From contig JAFQJL010000019.1 in NCBI GenBank assembly GCA_017414965.1, forward strand, positions 62,001-126,000: 64,000 nucleotides of DNA, given 5' to 3'. This DNA comes from Clostridia bacterium. Lineage in GTDB: Bacteria; Bacillota; Clostridia; Oscillospirales; Acutalibacteraceae. Position 1 is the stretch's first letter, and each line of letters starts with the position of its first letter. A program made the position numbers and the translations under genes. The notes beneath the pieces were generated by a model. The model made no database searches and was not told the DNA's origin. It worked only from the letters and a program-made list of their open reading frames with translations. Positions 1 through 9,431 of this stretch are shown piece by piece.

Positions 1-582
1 CACCACGATAATGCCGGCACCGCTGTACCCCTCGGTCAGCAGATTGCCGCTGTCGTAAAACGCATAAAATTGGGCGGTTTTGCCGCCAAACTCCGCGGTG
101 ATGCGGTAGGTGTGGCGCGCTAAGCGGCGCGGTCGTGCCCAATGCTCGAACAGCGAGAGCGCTCCGTAGCTGACGACGGTACATATCACCAGCGTGATTG
201 GAGGAATATCGTAGTAGACGGTGCCGTTGATCACCTGAAATCCGATGGGCGAAAACAGTTTGACCAGTAGCGTACAGGCGCCGGAAAGTCCGGCCGAAAG
301 CAGATAGAGTGTGCCAAGTGTTTTGCCAAACAACGCCCAGCTGCGCCAAGCGAAAGCGGTGCGCACCATCGCGGCGGCTACCGCCACGTCGAACAGGAAT
401 TGTCCCCACCACGGCAGGGGAGGCAGCAGCACCACGCCGGCCGAAACTGCGCCGATCATCGCCGCGACGATGCGTCGCCAGCGGCGGTGCGGCAGGTGTT
501 GCCACGCGGCCGTGGCGGTGAGCAGCAGAAAATCAATCAACAGGTTGAGAGCCAACAAGACGTCCAGATAGATCACCGGCAA
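1..582 (-). CDS. spoIIGA: SpoIIGA, sigma-E processing peptidase (3' part cut by window edge)
   Basis: Membrane-bound aspartic protease that activates pro-sigma-E in the mother cell during sporulation. The window holds the first 194 codons. The protein begins with the family-typical VIYLDVLLALNLLIDFLLL and continues as several hydrophobic segments. Near the window edge is FYDSGNLLTEGY, which contains the catalytic Asp (DSGN) of the family. The start is taken as TTG at 582-580 because AGAAGG lies 8 nt upstream; a GTG six bases further in (576) is the alternative. The gene is divergent from ispG. A sigE or sigG gene would be expected beyond the left edge. The rest of the protease domain is not visible. 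Confidence 0.85.
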   Translation of the reverse strand, partial: MPVIYLDVLLALNLLIDFLLLTATAAWQHLPHRRWRRIVAAMIGAVSAGVVLLPPLPWWGQFLFDVAVAAAMVRTAFAWRSWALFGKTLGTLYLLSAGLSGACTLLVKLFSPIGFQVINGTVYYDIPPITLVICTVVSYGALSLFEHWARPRRLARHTYRITAEFGGKTAQFYAFYDSGNLLTEGYSGAGIIVV

Positions 583-689
583 CGGGCATCCCTTCTTTCT
601 GTTTTTCAGTATATCGCTCCGGCGGTGAAAAAGAATGCCGAAGCGTGACGAGGAAAAAAGATTTTTTTGCATAAATCGCGCGCGTGCGA

Positions 690-718
690 TTGTAATTTGG
701 AATCAGATATGATATAGT
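690..718 (+). promoter_or_regulatory. sigma-A promoter for ispG-polC
   Basis: TTGTAA (690-695), a 17-nt spacer and TATAGT (713-718), followed about 22 nt later by GGGGAG and the ispG start. Confidence 0.6.
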
Positions 719-754
719 ATATGAGTATAAGTTTATTATAGGGGAGTGTTTGTC

Positions 755-1804
755 TTGGATACGAGGATCAGCAAAACCGTTTGGGTAGGCAACGTCGCGG
801 TGGGCGGCGGTCATCCGATCTCGGTGCAGTCTATGCTCAACGTTCCGGCGACCGACGTGGAAGGCACCATTCGGCAGGCGCGGGAATTGCAGGCGGCCGG
901 TGTGGAGATCCTGCGGACAGCCGTGCCGGATATGCAGGCGGTGCGGCTGGTGGCGGCGCTGAAAGAAGCGGTCGACGTGCCGATCGTGGCGGACATTCAC
1001 TTCGATTACCGGCTGGCGCTGGAATGTGCGGCCGCCGGTGTGGATAAGATCCGCATCAACCCCGGTAACATCGGCGACGACAGTCGCGTCAAGGCGGTGG
1101 CGGACGCTTGCCGTGCGCGCCGTATTCCCATTCGGATCGGCGTCAATTCCGGCTCGCTGGAGCAGCAGTTCTTGGAAAAATACGGACACCCCACCGCCGA
1201 GGCTATGCGCGACAGCGCGCTGTATCATGCCTCGCTGCTGGAGAAGTTTGATTTCACCGATATTGTGCTGTCTATCAAATCGTCCGACGTGCAGACGATG
1301 CGCCGCGCCTATCAGCTGACAGCGGCCGCGTGTGACTATCCGTTGCACGTCGGTGTGACCGAGGCGGGCACGCCGCGTATGGGCTTGCTCAAATCCGCTG
1401 CCGGCATCGGCTCGTTGCTGCTGGACGGCATTGGCGACACCATTCGCATCTCACTGACCGCTTCACCGGTCGAAGAGGTGAAGGCCGGTATCGATCTGCT
1501 CAAAGCGATCGGTCTGCGCACCGGCGGCGCCAATCTGGTCTCCTGCCCGACCTGCGGTCGCACGGCGATTGACCTGATCGGAATCGCCTCCGAGGTAGAG
1601 GAGCGCCTGCGGGGCGTGGATAAAGATATCACCGTAGCGGTGATGGGGTGCGTGGTCAACGGCCCCGGCGAAGCGCGCGAGGCGGATATCGGACTGGCCG
1701 GCGGAAAGGGCAAGGCGGTCATTTTCCGCAAAGGCGAAATTCTGCGAACGGTTTCCGAGGAGGAGGCCGTAGCGGCGTTGATGGAAGAAATCGAAAAATT
1801 ATGA
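755..1804 (+). CDS. ispG: IspG, 4-hydroxy-3-methylbut-2-enyl diphosphate synthase
   Basis: [4Fe-4S] enzyme of the MEP isoprenoid pathway that converts MEcPP to HMBPP. The 349-residue protein begins with the family motif VWVGNVAVGGGHPISVQSM. It carries the cluster cysteines near its C-terminus in SCPTCGRTAIDL and GCVVNGPGEA, so it looks complete and active. The start is placed at TTG 755 because GGGGAG (741-746) sits 8 nt before it; the in-frame GTG at 746 would overlap that ribosome site. It is followed directly by polC. In relatives this pair usually sits downstream of rseP, but here it lies about 10 kb upstream of dxr-rseP. Confidence 0.96.
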   Translation: MDTRISKTVWVGNVAVGGGHPISVQSMLNVPATDVEGTIRQARELQAAGVEILRTAVPDMQAVRLVAALKEAVDVPIVADIHFDYRLALECAAAGVDKIRINPGNIGDDSRVKAVADACRARRIPIRIGVNSGSLEQQFLEKYGHPTAEAMRDSALYHASLLEKFDFTDIVLSIKSSDVQTMRRAYQLTAAACDYPLHVGVTEAGTPRMGLLKSAAGIGSLLLDGIGDTIRISLTASPVEEVKAGIDLLKAIGLRTGGANLVSCPTCGRTAIDLIGIASEVEERLRGVDKDITVAVMGCVVNGPGEAREADIGLAGGKGKAVIFRKGEILRTVSEEEAVAALMEEIEKL

Positions 1805-1820
1805 AATGGGATCAAGTGGA

Positions 1821-4800
1821 ATGAAGACGTTTACGATAGAAGAAATGTTCGGTCCGTACCTGACCGATGAAGCGCGCACACCGCTCGGTTGCGGCGTCGT
1901 TCGCAAAGCCGGCGTGGATCGTGCGGCGCGAACGATGACCATCGAGGCGGAATTTCCGCGTCTGCAAAAGCGGGAGCATTTGCACATCGCGGAGGAGGAA
2001 CTTCGATTGGTGCTCAACCTTGAGCGCGTCACGCTGGCGCCGCATTATGCGCCGGAGCTGTTGACGGCCGAGGTGTTGCCGGCGTTGGTAGAGGAACTGA
2101 AGCAAGAGCATCCGGCGATCAACGGCAATTTCGATGGCGCGACCTATGAAATCGACGGCAATAAGGTCACCATCACGTTGGTGGTCGGTGCCGGTGCGGT
2201 CGTTTCGCAGATGGGCGCACCCAAGTGGTTGGCGGAGCGCATTGCAACCTATTTTGGTCGGAGCGTGACGGTACATATCGAAGATAGTGCCGACGATCAG
2301 GCGCGCAAGGAACACGCGCAAGCGGTTATGGGCGAGGCACGCAAAAAGGTGGAAACCGAGCGCGCCGAGCAGCGGGCCCGACAGGAAGCGGAGATCAAAG
2401 CGCACGAAGTGGCCGTCAAGAACGGCGCGACCGAGGCAATCCGTCCGATGACCGCCGGTATCGACACCTCCATTCCGCCGGCAGATGGACTGCCGGTGTA
2501 TCTGGAGTCGGCGAAAACGCTGTTTGGCGGCGACATCCGCGAACGGCCGATGCCGATGAAGCAGTTGGAGTCGGATAACGGCGTTCACACCGTTTGGGGC
2601 GAGATCTTTTTTGCCGAGGAGCGCCCCAACCGCAACGGCGACAAGGTGCGGCTGGTGCAGTATTTGTCGGACGGCACCAACTCCATCTCACTGTCCCAGT
2701 GGCTGGATCTCAAGCGCGACGAAAAGAAACTGGAAATGCTTCGCCAGCTCAAGCCCGGCACGTGCGTGCTGGTGACCGGTACGTATTATTACGACGAGTA
2801 CGTCAAGGGCGACATTATGCGTCCCAAGGCGATGGCGGTGCTGACGAAATTTGAAAAGCAGGATACCGCGCCGGTCAAGCGTGTGGAACTGCACGCGCAC
2901 ACCAAGATGTCTGCGAAGGACTCGGTGGTGGACACGGCGGCGCTGGTCAAGCGCGCGGCGGCGTGGGGACACCGCGCGATCGCGATCACCGATCACGGCG
3001 TGGTACAGGCGTATCCCGATGCGGTCAAGGCCGCCGGCGGCAAGATCAAGATTTTGTACGGTATGGAAGCCTACTACGTCAACGATTTTGTCAAGGCGGT
3101 GGTGGGCGACTCGGATGCGGTGATCACCGACGAGATGATCGTGTTTGACATTGAAACGACCGGTTTGTCTAACCAAAACGACCGCATCACCGAGATCGGT
3201 GCGGTTCGGTTTGTCGACGGGGAAGCGGTGGAAGAGTTCGACACTTTTGTCAATCCCGGCAAGCCTATCCCTGAAAAAATTGTCCAGCTGACCGGCATCA
3301 CCGATGCGATGGTGGCGGACGCGCCTTCCGAGCGTGAGGCGTTGGAGAAATTCTACGCGTTCTGCGGCGATACCAAGGTGGTGGTCGCGCACAACGCGGC
3401 GTTTGATACCGGCTTTATCCGCGAGGCTGCCAAGCGAAGCGGTATGCCGTATCCGTTTACGTCGGTGGATACCGTGCCGATCTGTCGGTCGCTGTACCCG
3501 ACGCTCAAAAACCACAAGCTCGATACGGTGGCGGAGTATTTGCGCCTGCCGCCGTTTAATCACCATCGCGCGTGTGACGATGCTCGCGTGCTGGCCGGTA
3601 TTCTCAAACACGCGATCGAGGATATGCAAAAGCTCCGTGAGATCAAAACCTTGCAGGAGATCAACAGCAAATGCGCCGGCGTGGATGCCAAAAAGGTGAA
3701 ACCTTACCACCTGATCGTGTTTGCCAAAAACCACCAAGGACTCAAGCGTCTGTATCAGATGGTGACTTGGTCGAATCTGGAATGCTTTGGCAAACAGCGT
3801 CCGCGTATCACCAAGTCCAAGCTGCTGGAAATGCGCGAGGGACTGATCATCGGCAGCGCCTGTGAGCAGGGCGAGCTATTCCGCGCAATTATGGCGGGCG
3901 AGCCGTGGGGGAAACTGTGCGACATCGCCTCGTTCTACGACTTTTTGGAGGTCCAGCCGATCGGCAACAACCGCTTTATGCTGCAAAATGGCGAGGCGGC
4001 CAACGAGGAGCAACTGCGCGAATTCAACCGCACGGTCATCCGACTCGGCGAAAAACTGAACATCCCCGTCTGTGCGACCGGCGATGTGCATTTCCTCGAT
4101 CCGAAGGATGCGATCTATCGTACGGTGTTGCAAGCAGGACAGGGCTATACCGATGCGGACAATCAGGCGCCGTTGTATCTGCGCACGACCGATGAGATGC
4201 TGTCGGAGTTCGACTATCTGCCGGCGGATAAGGCGTACGAGATCGTGGTGGAAAACCCCAACAAGATCGCCGATATGCTCGATTGCATCGAGCCGGTGCC
4301 GGCAGGCACCTTCCCGCCGCATATCGACGGCGCGGACGAGGATCTGCAGCGCATCTGCTGGGATCGCGCCAAGGAGATCTACGGCGATCCACTGCCGAAG
4401 GTGGTACACGATCGACTGGAAAAGGAACTCAACTCCATCATCAAAAACGGCTTTGCGATCATGTATATGATCGCGCAGAAGCTGGTGCAGCATTCGGAGG
4501 AAAACGGCTATTTGGTCGGCTCGCGAGGCTCGGTCGGCTCGTCGTTTGCGGCGAGTATGGCCGGCATCTCTGAGGTCAACCCCTTGCCGCCGCACTACGT
4601 CTGCCCGAAATGCAAATACTCTCACTTCTTCGAAAAGGGCGAGTATGGCTCCGGCTTTGATATGCCGGAGGAATCCTGTCCGAACTGCGGCACGACGCTG
4701 CGGCAGGATGGCCACGAGATCCCGTTTGAGACCTTCTTGGGCTTTGACGGCGACAAGGCGCCCGATATCGATCTAAACTTTGCGTCCGAATATCAGACGC

Positions 4801-6197
4801 AGATTCATAAGTACACCGAATCGCTGTTTGCGGAAAACCACGTGTTTAAGGCCGGTACGATTTCCACCTACGCCGAAAAGAACGCGTTTGGTTTTGCGAA
4901 AAAATACGCCGAGGCGTACGGCTTGACGCTCAATCAAGCGGAGCTGCAGCGTCTGGCGGTCGGCTGTGCCGGTGTCAAAAGCACCACCGGTCAGCACCCC
5001 GGCGGTATGGTCGTCGTGCCGGATGAGTACGACGCGGAGGATTTCTGTCCGGTACAGCATCCGGCGGAAAAAGAAAACTCCGACGTCAAGACCACCCACT
5101 TCGACTTCCACTCGATTCACGATAACATCTTAAAGCTGGATAACCTGGGACACGTGCTTCCCACGATGTATCGGTATTTGGAAATGTACACCGGCAAAAA
5201 CATCAAGGAAGTGCCGATGTCCGACCCCAACGTGTACAAGCTGCTGACCAGTCCCGAGCCGTTGGGCGTCACGGCCGAGCAGATCGACTGGCCGACCGGT
5301 ACCATCTCGGTGCCGGAGATGGGCACGCCGTTTGCCACGCAGATGTTACTCGAGTGCCAACCAAAAAACTTCTCCGACTTGATGCAGATCTCCGGTCTGT
5401 CCCACGGTACAGACGTGTGGAGTGGCAATGCGCAGGATCTCATCCGCGACGGCACCTGCACCATTTCGACGGTGATTGGCACTCGTGATAGTATTATGAC
5501 CTACCTGATTCATAAAGGGCTGGAGCCTAAAATGGCCTTTAAGATCATGGAGATTGTGCGTAAGGGCAAGGCGACCAAGATGCTCACCGAGGAACACCTG
5601 AAGGCGATGCGCGATCACGGCGTTCCGGAATGGTACATCGAATCGTGCTTCAAGATCAAGTATATGTTCCCCAAGGCACACGCCGCGGCGTATCAGATCG
5701 CGGCGCTCCGCGTGACGTGGTTTAAGGTGTATATGCCGGTGGAATACTACGCGGCTTACTTTACGGTCCGCGGCGAAGCGTTTGACGCGGTTTCGTGTAT
5801 GCAGGGCAAGGAGGCTACCAAGCGCACCATTGACGCGCTGGAAGCCAAAGGCCGGGAAGCGACTGCCACCGAAAACGATACGGCGGTCACCATGCGCGTC
5901 GCCTACGAGGCGATGGTGCGCGGCGTGGAGTTCTTGCCGGTGGATCTGTACAAGTCCCACGCTACGCAATTCTTGGTGGAGGATGGCAAGATCCGTCTGC
6001 CGTTTACGGCAGTATCCGGACTGGGTGCCGCGGCGGCGCTGTCGGTGGCGGAGGAACGCGAAAAAGAGCCGTTCCTTTCCTGCGACGATCTGCTGACGCG
6101 CACGGCGCTGTCCAAGACGCTGGTGGATACGCTCAAAGAGATGGGCTCGCTCGGCTCGTTGCCGAACTCGGCGCAGGTCTCGCTGTTTGATTTTTAA
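1821..6197 (+). CDS. polC: PolC, Gram-positive replicative DNA polymerase III alpha subunit
   Basis: Main replicative polymerase of low-GC Gram-positives, about 1458 residues. In order it shows an N-terminal region, an OB-fold, a PHP domain (HAHTKMSAKDSVVD) and an inserted DEDDh proofreading exonuclease (IVFDIETTGLS, with HNAAFDTGF downstream). The polymerase core carries PDIDLNFASEYQ and a Cys4 zinc finger (CPKC and CPNC). The length fits the family. Two starts are possible: ATG 1806 and ATG 1821. The second is preferred because its sequence MKTFTIEEMF looks more native, but the ribosome site is weak for both. It starts 1-16 nt after ispG, so the two are surely cotranscribed. No terminator follows; the next promoter belongs to the his operon. 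Confidence 0.96.
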   Translation: MKTFTIEEMFGPYLTDEARTPLGCGVVRKAGVDRAARTMTIEAEFPRLQKREHLHIAEEELRLVLNLERVTLAPHYAPELLTAEVLPALVEELKQEHPAINGNFDGATYEIDGNKVTITLVVGAGAVVSQMGAPKWLAERIATYFGRSVTVHIEDSADDQARKEHAQAVMGEARKKVETERAEQRARQEAEIKAHEVAVKNGATEAIRPMTAGIDTSIPPADGLPVYLESAKTLFGGDIRERPMPMKQLESDNGVHTVWGEIFFAEERPNRNGDKVRLVQYLSDGTNSISLSQWLDLKRDEKKLEMLRQLKPGTCVLVTGTYYYDEYVKGDIMRPKAMAVLTKFEKQDTAPVKRVELHAHTKMSAKDSVVDTAALVKRAAAWGHRAIAITDHGVVQAYPDAVKAAGGKIKILYGMEAYYVNDFVKAVVGDSDAVITDEMIVFDIETTGLSNQNDRITEIGAVRFVDGEAVEEFDTFVNPGKPIPEKIVQLTGITDAMVADAPSEREALEKFYAFCGDTKVVVAHNAAFDTGFIREAAKRSGMPYPFTSVDTVPICRSLYPTLKNHKLDTVAEYLRLPPFNHHRACDDARVLAGILKHAIEDMQKLREIKTLQEINSKCAGVDAKKVKPYHLIVFAKNHQGLKRLYQMVTWSNLECFGKQRPRITKSKLLEMREGLIIGSACEQGELFRAIMAGEPWGKLCDIASFYDFLEVQPIGNNRFMLQNGEAANEEQLREFNRTVIRLGEKLNIPVCATGDVHFLDPKDAIYRTVLQAGQGYTDADNQAPLYLRTTDEMLSEFDYLPADKAYEIVVENPNKIADMLDCIEPVPAGTFPPHIDGADEDLQRICWDRAKEIYGDPLPKVVHDRLEKELNSIIKNGFAIMYMIAQKLVQHSEENGYLVGSRGSVGSSFAASMAGISEVNPLPPHYVCPKCKYSHFFEKGEYGSGFDMPEESCPNCGTTLRQDGHEIPFETFLGFDGDKAPDIDLNFASEYQTQIHKYTESLFAENHVFKAGTISTYAEKNAFGFAKKYAEAYGLTLNQAELQRLAVGCAGVKSTTGQHPGGMVVVPDEYDAEDFCPVQHPAEKENSDVKTTHFDFHSIHDNILKLDNLGHVLPTMYRYLEMYTGKNIKEVPMSDPNVYKLLTSPEPLGVTAEQIDWPTGTISVPEMGTPFATQMLLECQPKNFSDLMQISGLSHGTDVWSGNAQDLIRDGTCTISTVIGTRDSIMTYLIHKGLEPKMAFKIMEIVRKGKATKMLTEEHLKAMRDHGVPEWYIESCFKIKYMFPKAHAAAYQIAALRVTWFKVYMPVEYYAAYFTVRGEAFDAVSCMQGKEATKRTIDALEAKGREATATENDTAVTMRVAYEAMVRGVEFLPVDLYKSHATQFLVEDGKIRLPFTAVSGLGAAAALSVAEEREKEPFLSCDDLLTRTALSKTLVDTLKEMGSLGSLPNSAQVSLFDF

Positions 6198-6250
6198 GCA
6201 ATGAGGAAAACAGCGTGGCTGGTATCCAATATTATATTCTCATTTATCTC

Positions 6251-6279
6251 TTGACAGCGACGCTTCAATATGTTATCAT
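6251..6279 (+). promoter_or_regulatory. strong sigma-A promoter of the histidine operon
   Basis: TTGACA (6251-6256), a 17-nt spacer and TATCAT (6274-6279), 36 nt before hisZ. The leader is too short for a T-box. Confidence 0.8.
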
Positions 6280-6280
6280 A

Positions 6281-6292
6281 TTAGCACGCTAA
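6281..6292 (+). promoter_or_regulatory. palindrome at the his transcription start, candidate operator
   Basis: TTAGC-AC-GCTAA, a perfect 5-bp inverted repeat with a 2-nt centre. It begins 2 nt after the -10 box and so covers the expected transcription start. A repressor site is inferred from position only; the regulator is not known. Confidence 0.35.
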
Positions 6293-6315
6293 AGTATTTA
6301 AAGCAGGTGAACCCA

Positions 6316-7500
6316 ATGGGAAAGACGATTTATACCACGCCGGCCGGTATGCAGGATCTCTTGTTTGAGGAGAGCCGCATTCGCCGTTCGGTGGAGAAAA
6401 AACTGACCGAGCTGTTTGCCGGTCGCGGCTTTGCCGAGGTGATGACTCCCGGTATGGAGTTGTATCGCACGGTTGCGGCGTCGGATGCGGCGGCTCGCGA
6501 GGAGGATATGTATAAGCTGACCGACACGTGCGGTCGGCTGTTGGTGGCGCGTCCGGACTCGACCATTCCGATCGCGCGACTGGCGGTTGCGCGGTTGCGT
6601 GACGAGATCTTTCCGGTGCGCTTGTACTACGCGCAGACCGTCTACGCACTCAATCACGGGCTGTACGGCCGTCGCGACGAGGAGTTTCAGGTGGGCGTGG
6701 AGCTGTTGGGCGCCGGCGGCAAAAAAGCGGATCTGGAAATGATCGCGCTGGCCGCGTCGTCGATGAAGGCCTGCTCGGGCGAAAAGTTCCGGTTGGAGCT
6801 CGGTCATGCGGACGTGTTCGCTTCGTTGATCGGCGCGTTGGATGTGACGGAGGAGATCAAGGCCTCCGTCCGTGAACTGATCGAAAACAAAAACTACGCG
6901 GCGCTCGGCAGTTTGCTGGATACGCTGCCGGAATCGGACGAAGTCAAGGCGATCCGCTTGTTACCGCGGTTGTTCGGTGGCGAGGACGTGCTGGAAACGG
7001 CGTTGTCGGTCATTCGGAACGACGGTGCTCGTCAGGCGCTAAAAACGTTGCGCGAGTTGTATCGCTCGCTCGGGGATCTCGGGCTGGGAGATCAGCTGAT
7101 GATCGACCTCGGTATGGTGCACCGCAACGATTATTACACCGGCGTGATCTTCCGCGGGTATATGGAAGGAAGCGGCGAGACCGTTCTGAGCGGCGGCCGT
7201 TACGATAATCTGTTAGAGCGTTACGGTATGGCGATGCCGGCTATCGGTTTTGTCATTAACGTGGATAGTGTCACCAAGGTGTTGCAGACCGGTGAACTGT
7301 CGCGTCCGGTGCCGCAGGTGCTTATCCACGCAGAGGCCGGCTACGAGACGGCGGCGCTGTCGGAGGCAGAGGCGCTGCTCGCCGACGGCGTGGTGTGTGA
7401 GGTCAGTCCGTTTGATACGCCGGAGGAGGCGCGCGCTTATGCCGCCGCCCGCGGTATCTCGCGGCTGTGGCTGGTCGGCAGAGAGGAGGCCGCAGAATGA
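6316..7500 (+). CDS. hisZ: HisZ, ATP phosphoribosyltransferase regulatory subunit
   Basis: Catalytically inactive HisRS paralogue that forms the hetero-octamer with short HisG and confers histidine feedback control. The 394-residue protein starts MGKTIYTTPAGMQDLLFEE and has the class II synthetase-like core: RPDSTIPIARLAV, and SGGRYDNLLERYGMAMPAIGF near the C-terminal part. It lacks the anticodon-binding domain of a true HisRS. ATG 6316 is chosen over GTG 6307 because CAGGTG lies 6-7 nt upstream of it. The gene is first in the his operon and overlaps hisG by the ATGA of its stop codon, which suggests coupled translation of the two partners. Confidence 0.93.
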   Translation: MGKTIYTTPAGMQDLLFEESRIRRSVEKKLTELFAGRGFAEVMTPGMELYRTVAASDAAAREEDMYKLTDTCGRLLVARPDSTIPIARLAVARLRDEIFPVRLYYAQTVYALNHGLYGRRDEEFQVGVELLGAGGKKADLEMIALAASSMKACSGEKFRLELGHADVFASLIGALDVTEEIKASVRELIENKNYAALGSLLDTLPESDEVKAIRLLPRLFGGEDVLETALSVIRNDGARQALKTLRELYRSLGDLGLGDQLMIDLGMVHRNDYYTGVIFRGYMEGSGETVLSGGRYDNLLERYGMAMPAIGFVINVDSVTKVLQTGELSRPVPQVLIHAEAGYETAALSEAEALLADGVVCEVSPFDTPEEARAYAAARGISRLWLVGREEAAE

Positions 7501-8120
7501 AACCGTTGCGTATTGCCCTGACCAAAGGGCGTTTGGAACAAAAGACGCTGGATCTGTTCGATCGGATGGGGTTGGATACCTCGGTCGTTCGCAACAAAGG
7601 CCGTCGGCTGATTTTGCCGATCGGCGACAGCATTGAGGTCGTGTTGGCCAAGGCGGCGGACGTGATCACCTACGTCGAGCACGGTGTGTGCGATCTGGGC
7701 GTGGTGGGCAAGGATACCATCGCCGAATCGGACGGCAGTTTTTACGAGCTGTTGGATCTCGGCTTCGGCAAATGTCGGTTTGCGTTGGCGGCACCGAAGG
7801 AGACGTCGTTTTTTGGCGGGTATACCACCAAGACGATCGCCTCCAAATACCCGAACGTGACCGCCGCGTATTTTACCAAAAAGAATATGGACGTCCGCAT
7901 CATCAAGATCGAGGGCTCGGTTGAGTTGGCGCCGCTTCTCGGGTTGTCGGACGGCATTGTGGATATCGTGGAGACCGGCTCAACCCTCAAGGAAAACGGG
8001 TTGGAGATCGTGGAAGAAGTGATGCCGATCTCGGCACGGTTGATTGCCAACACGGCGGCGCTGAAGCTTCGCAAGGCGGAGATCGAGGCGCTGATCGAAC
8101 AACTGGAAGCACAGTTATAA
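7497..8120 (+). CDS. hisG: HisG (short form), ATP phosphoribosyltransferase catalytic subunit
   Basis: First step of histidine synthesis: ATP plus PRPP gives phosphoribosyl-ATP. At 207 residues it is the short HisG form, which lacks the C-terminal regulatory ACT-like domain and needs HisZ, encoded directly upstream with a 4-nt overlap. Motifs include LRIALTKGRLEQKTL at the N-terminus and DIVETGSTLKENGLE, the PRPP-binding loop, near residue 160. The start at 7497 (MKPLRIALTKG) is chosen over the longer frame from 7467, which would extend far into hisZ. Confidence 0.95.
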   Translation: MKPLRIALTKGRLEQKTLDLFDRMGLDTSVVRNKGRRLILPIGDSIEVVLAKAADVITYVEHGVCDLGVVGKDTIAESDGSFYELLDLGFGKCRFALAAPKETSFFGGYTTKTIASKYPNVTAAYFTKKNMDVRIIKIEGSVELAPLLGLSDGIVDIVETGSTLKENGLEIVEEVMPISARLIANTAALKLRKAEIEALIEQLEAQL

Positions 8121-8133
8121 AGGAGAATCCCTT

Positions 8134-9417
8134 ATGATAAACATCGTCAAAACCGACGGCAAGACCGAGTTTGAACTGCTTGCGCAGTTGGAGGCTCGTG
8201 CCGGCGAAACGGATAAAAAGATCACCGCCGCTGTCACCGCGATCTTAGACGCGGTGCGCACCGGCGGCGATGCCGCCGTACGCGACTATACCAAGCAGTT
8301 TGACGGCGTGGATGCGCCGCTTCGCGAAATCGGTCGCGAGGAGATCGGCGAGCTAGCCAAAGCGTGCGATGCGGAAACCTTTGCGTCGCTGGAGCGTGCG
8401 GCTGCCAGCATTGCGGATTTCCACAAGCGTCAGGTTACGCAGACGTGGATGAACACGCTGCCGGACGGCTCAGTCGTGGGGCAGCGTGTGCGCGGCTTGC
8501 ACCGCGTCGGCATTTACGTGCCGGGCGGCACGGCGGCGTATCCGTCCTCGGTGCTGATGAACGCCATTCCGGCGCGGATCGCCGGCGTCAAGGACATCGT
8601 GATGGTCACCCCGCCGCCGAAAAACGGCGCGTTTAATGCAGAGGTGATGGCGGCGGCGTACATTGCCGGCGTGGATCGCGTGTTCTTGTGCGGCGGCGCA
8701 CAGGCGGTCGCGGCGCTTGCCTACGGTACCGAGACGATTCCGCAGGTGGATAAAATCGTCGGCCCCGGCAATATTTTTGTTGCCACCGCTAAGAAATTGG
8801 TGTACGGTCGCGTGGATATCGATATGATCGCCGGTCCGAGTGAGATTCTGGTGTTGGCGGATGAAACCGCCGATCCGCGCTATCTGGCGGCGGATCTGAT
8901 GTCGCAGGCAGAGCACGACAAGATGGCGTCCGCTATTTTGCTGACTACCTCGGAGACGATCGCACGCGAAACGGTGGCCGAGATCGCGCGTCAGGTGGAA
9001 ACGCTGTCCCGCCGCGAGATCATTGAGACTTCGCTTCGCGACTACGGCGCGATCCTTGTCTGTCGCGATATGGACGAAGCGGTGGCGTTTGCCAATCGAT
9101 TGGCGCCGGAGCACTTGGAGGTTATGTGCGAAAATCCGATGGAATACATCGGCAAGCTGGATCACGCCGGCTCGGTGTTCTTGGGCAAATACGCCCCCGA
9201 ACCGTTGGGTGACTACTACGCCGGTCCCAACCACGTGTTGCCGACCGGCGGTACGGCACGGTTTTACTCGCCGCTGTCGGTAGACAGTTTTGTGAAAAAG
9301 AGTGGATTTGTGTACTACAACCGCGAGGCGCTGGCACAGGCGAAGGACGACGTGATCCGCATTGCCGAGGCGGAGGGCTTGAGCGCCCACGCCAATTCCA
9401 TTAAGGTGCGTTTCTGA
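8134..9417 (+). CDS. hisD: HisD, histidinol dehydrogenase
   Basis: Zinc enzyme for the last two oxidations, from histidinol to histidine, with NAD. The 427-residue length is normal. Visible family motifs are [19 protein letters not shown], the GPGN loop ([15 protein letters not shown]), [11 protein letters not shown] and the metal/active-site segment [11 protein letters not shown]. The C-terminal block runs through [19 protein letters not shown] good ribosome site (AAGGAGAAT) precedes ATG 8134. It lies 13 nt after hisG in the same operon. Confidence 0.97.
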   Translation: MINIVKTDGKTEFELLAQLEARAGETDKKITAAVTAILDAVRTGGDAAVRDYTKQFDGVDAPLREIGREEIGELAKACDAETFASLERAAASIADFHKRQVTQTWMNTLPDGSVVGQRVRGLHRVGIYVPGGTAAYPSSVLMNAIPARIAGVKDIVMVTPPPKNGAFNAEVMAAAYIAGVDRVFLCGGAQAVAALAYGTETIPQVDKIVGPGNIFVATAKKLVYGRVDIDMIAGPSEILVLADETADPRYLAADLMSQAEHDKMASAILLTTSETIARETVAEIARQVETLSRREIIETSLRDYGAILVCRDMDEAVAFANRLAPEHLEVMCENPMEYIGKLDHAGSVFLGKYAPEPLGDYYAGPNHVLPTGGTARFYSPLSVDSFVKKSGFVYYNREALAQAKDDVIRIAEAEGLSAHANSIKVRF

Positions 9418-9431
9418 AAAGAGGGATTCTT

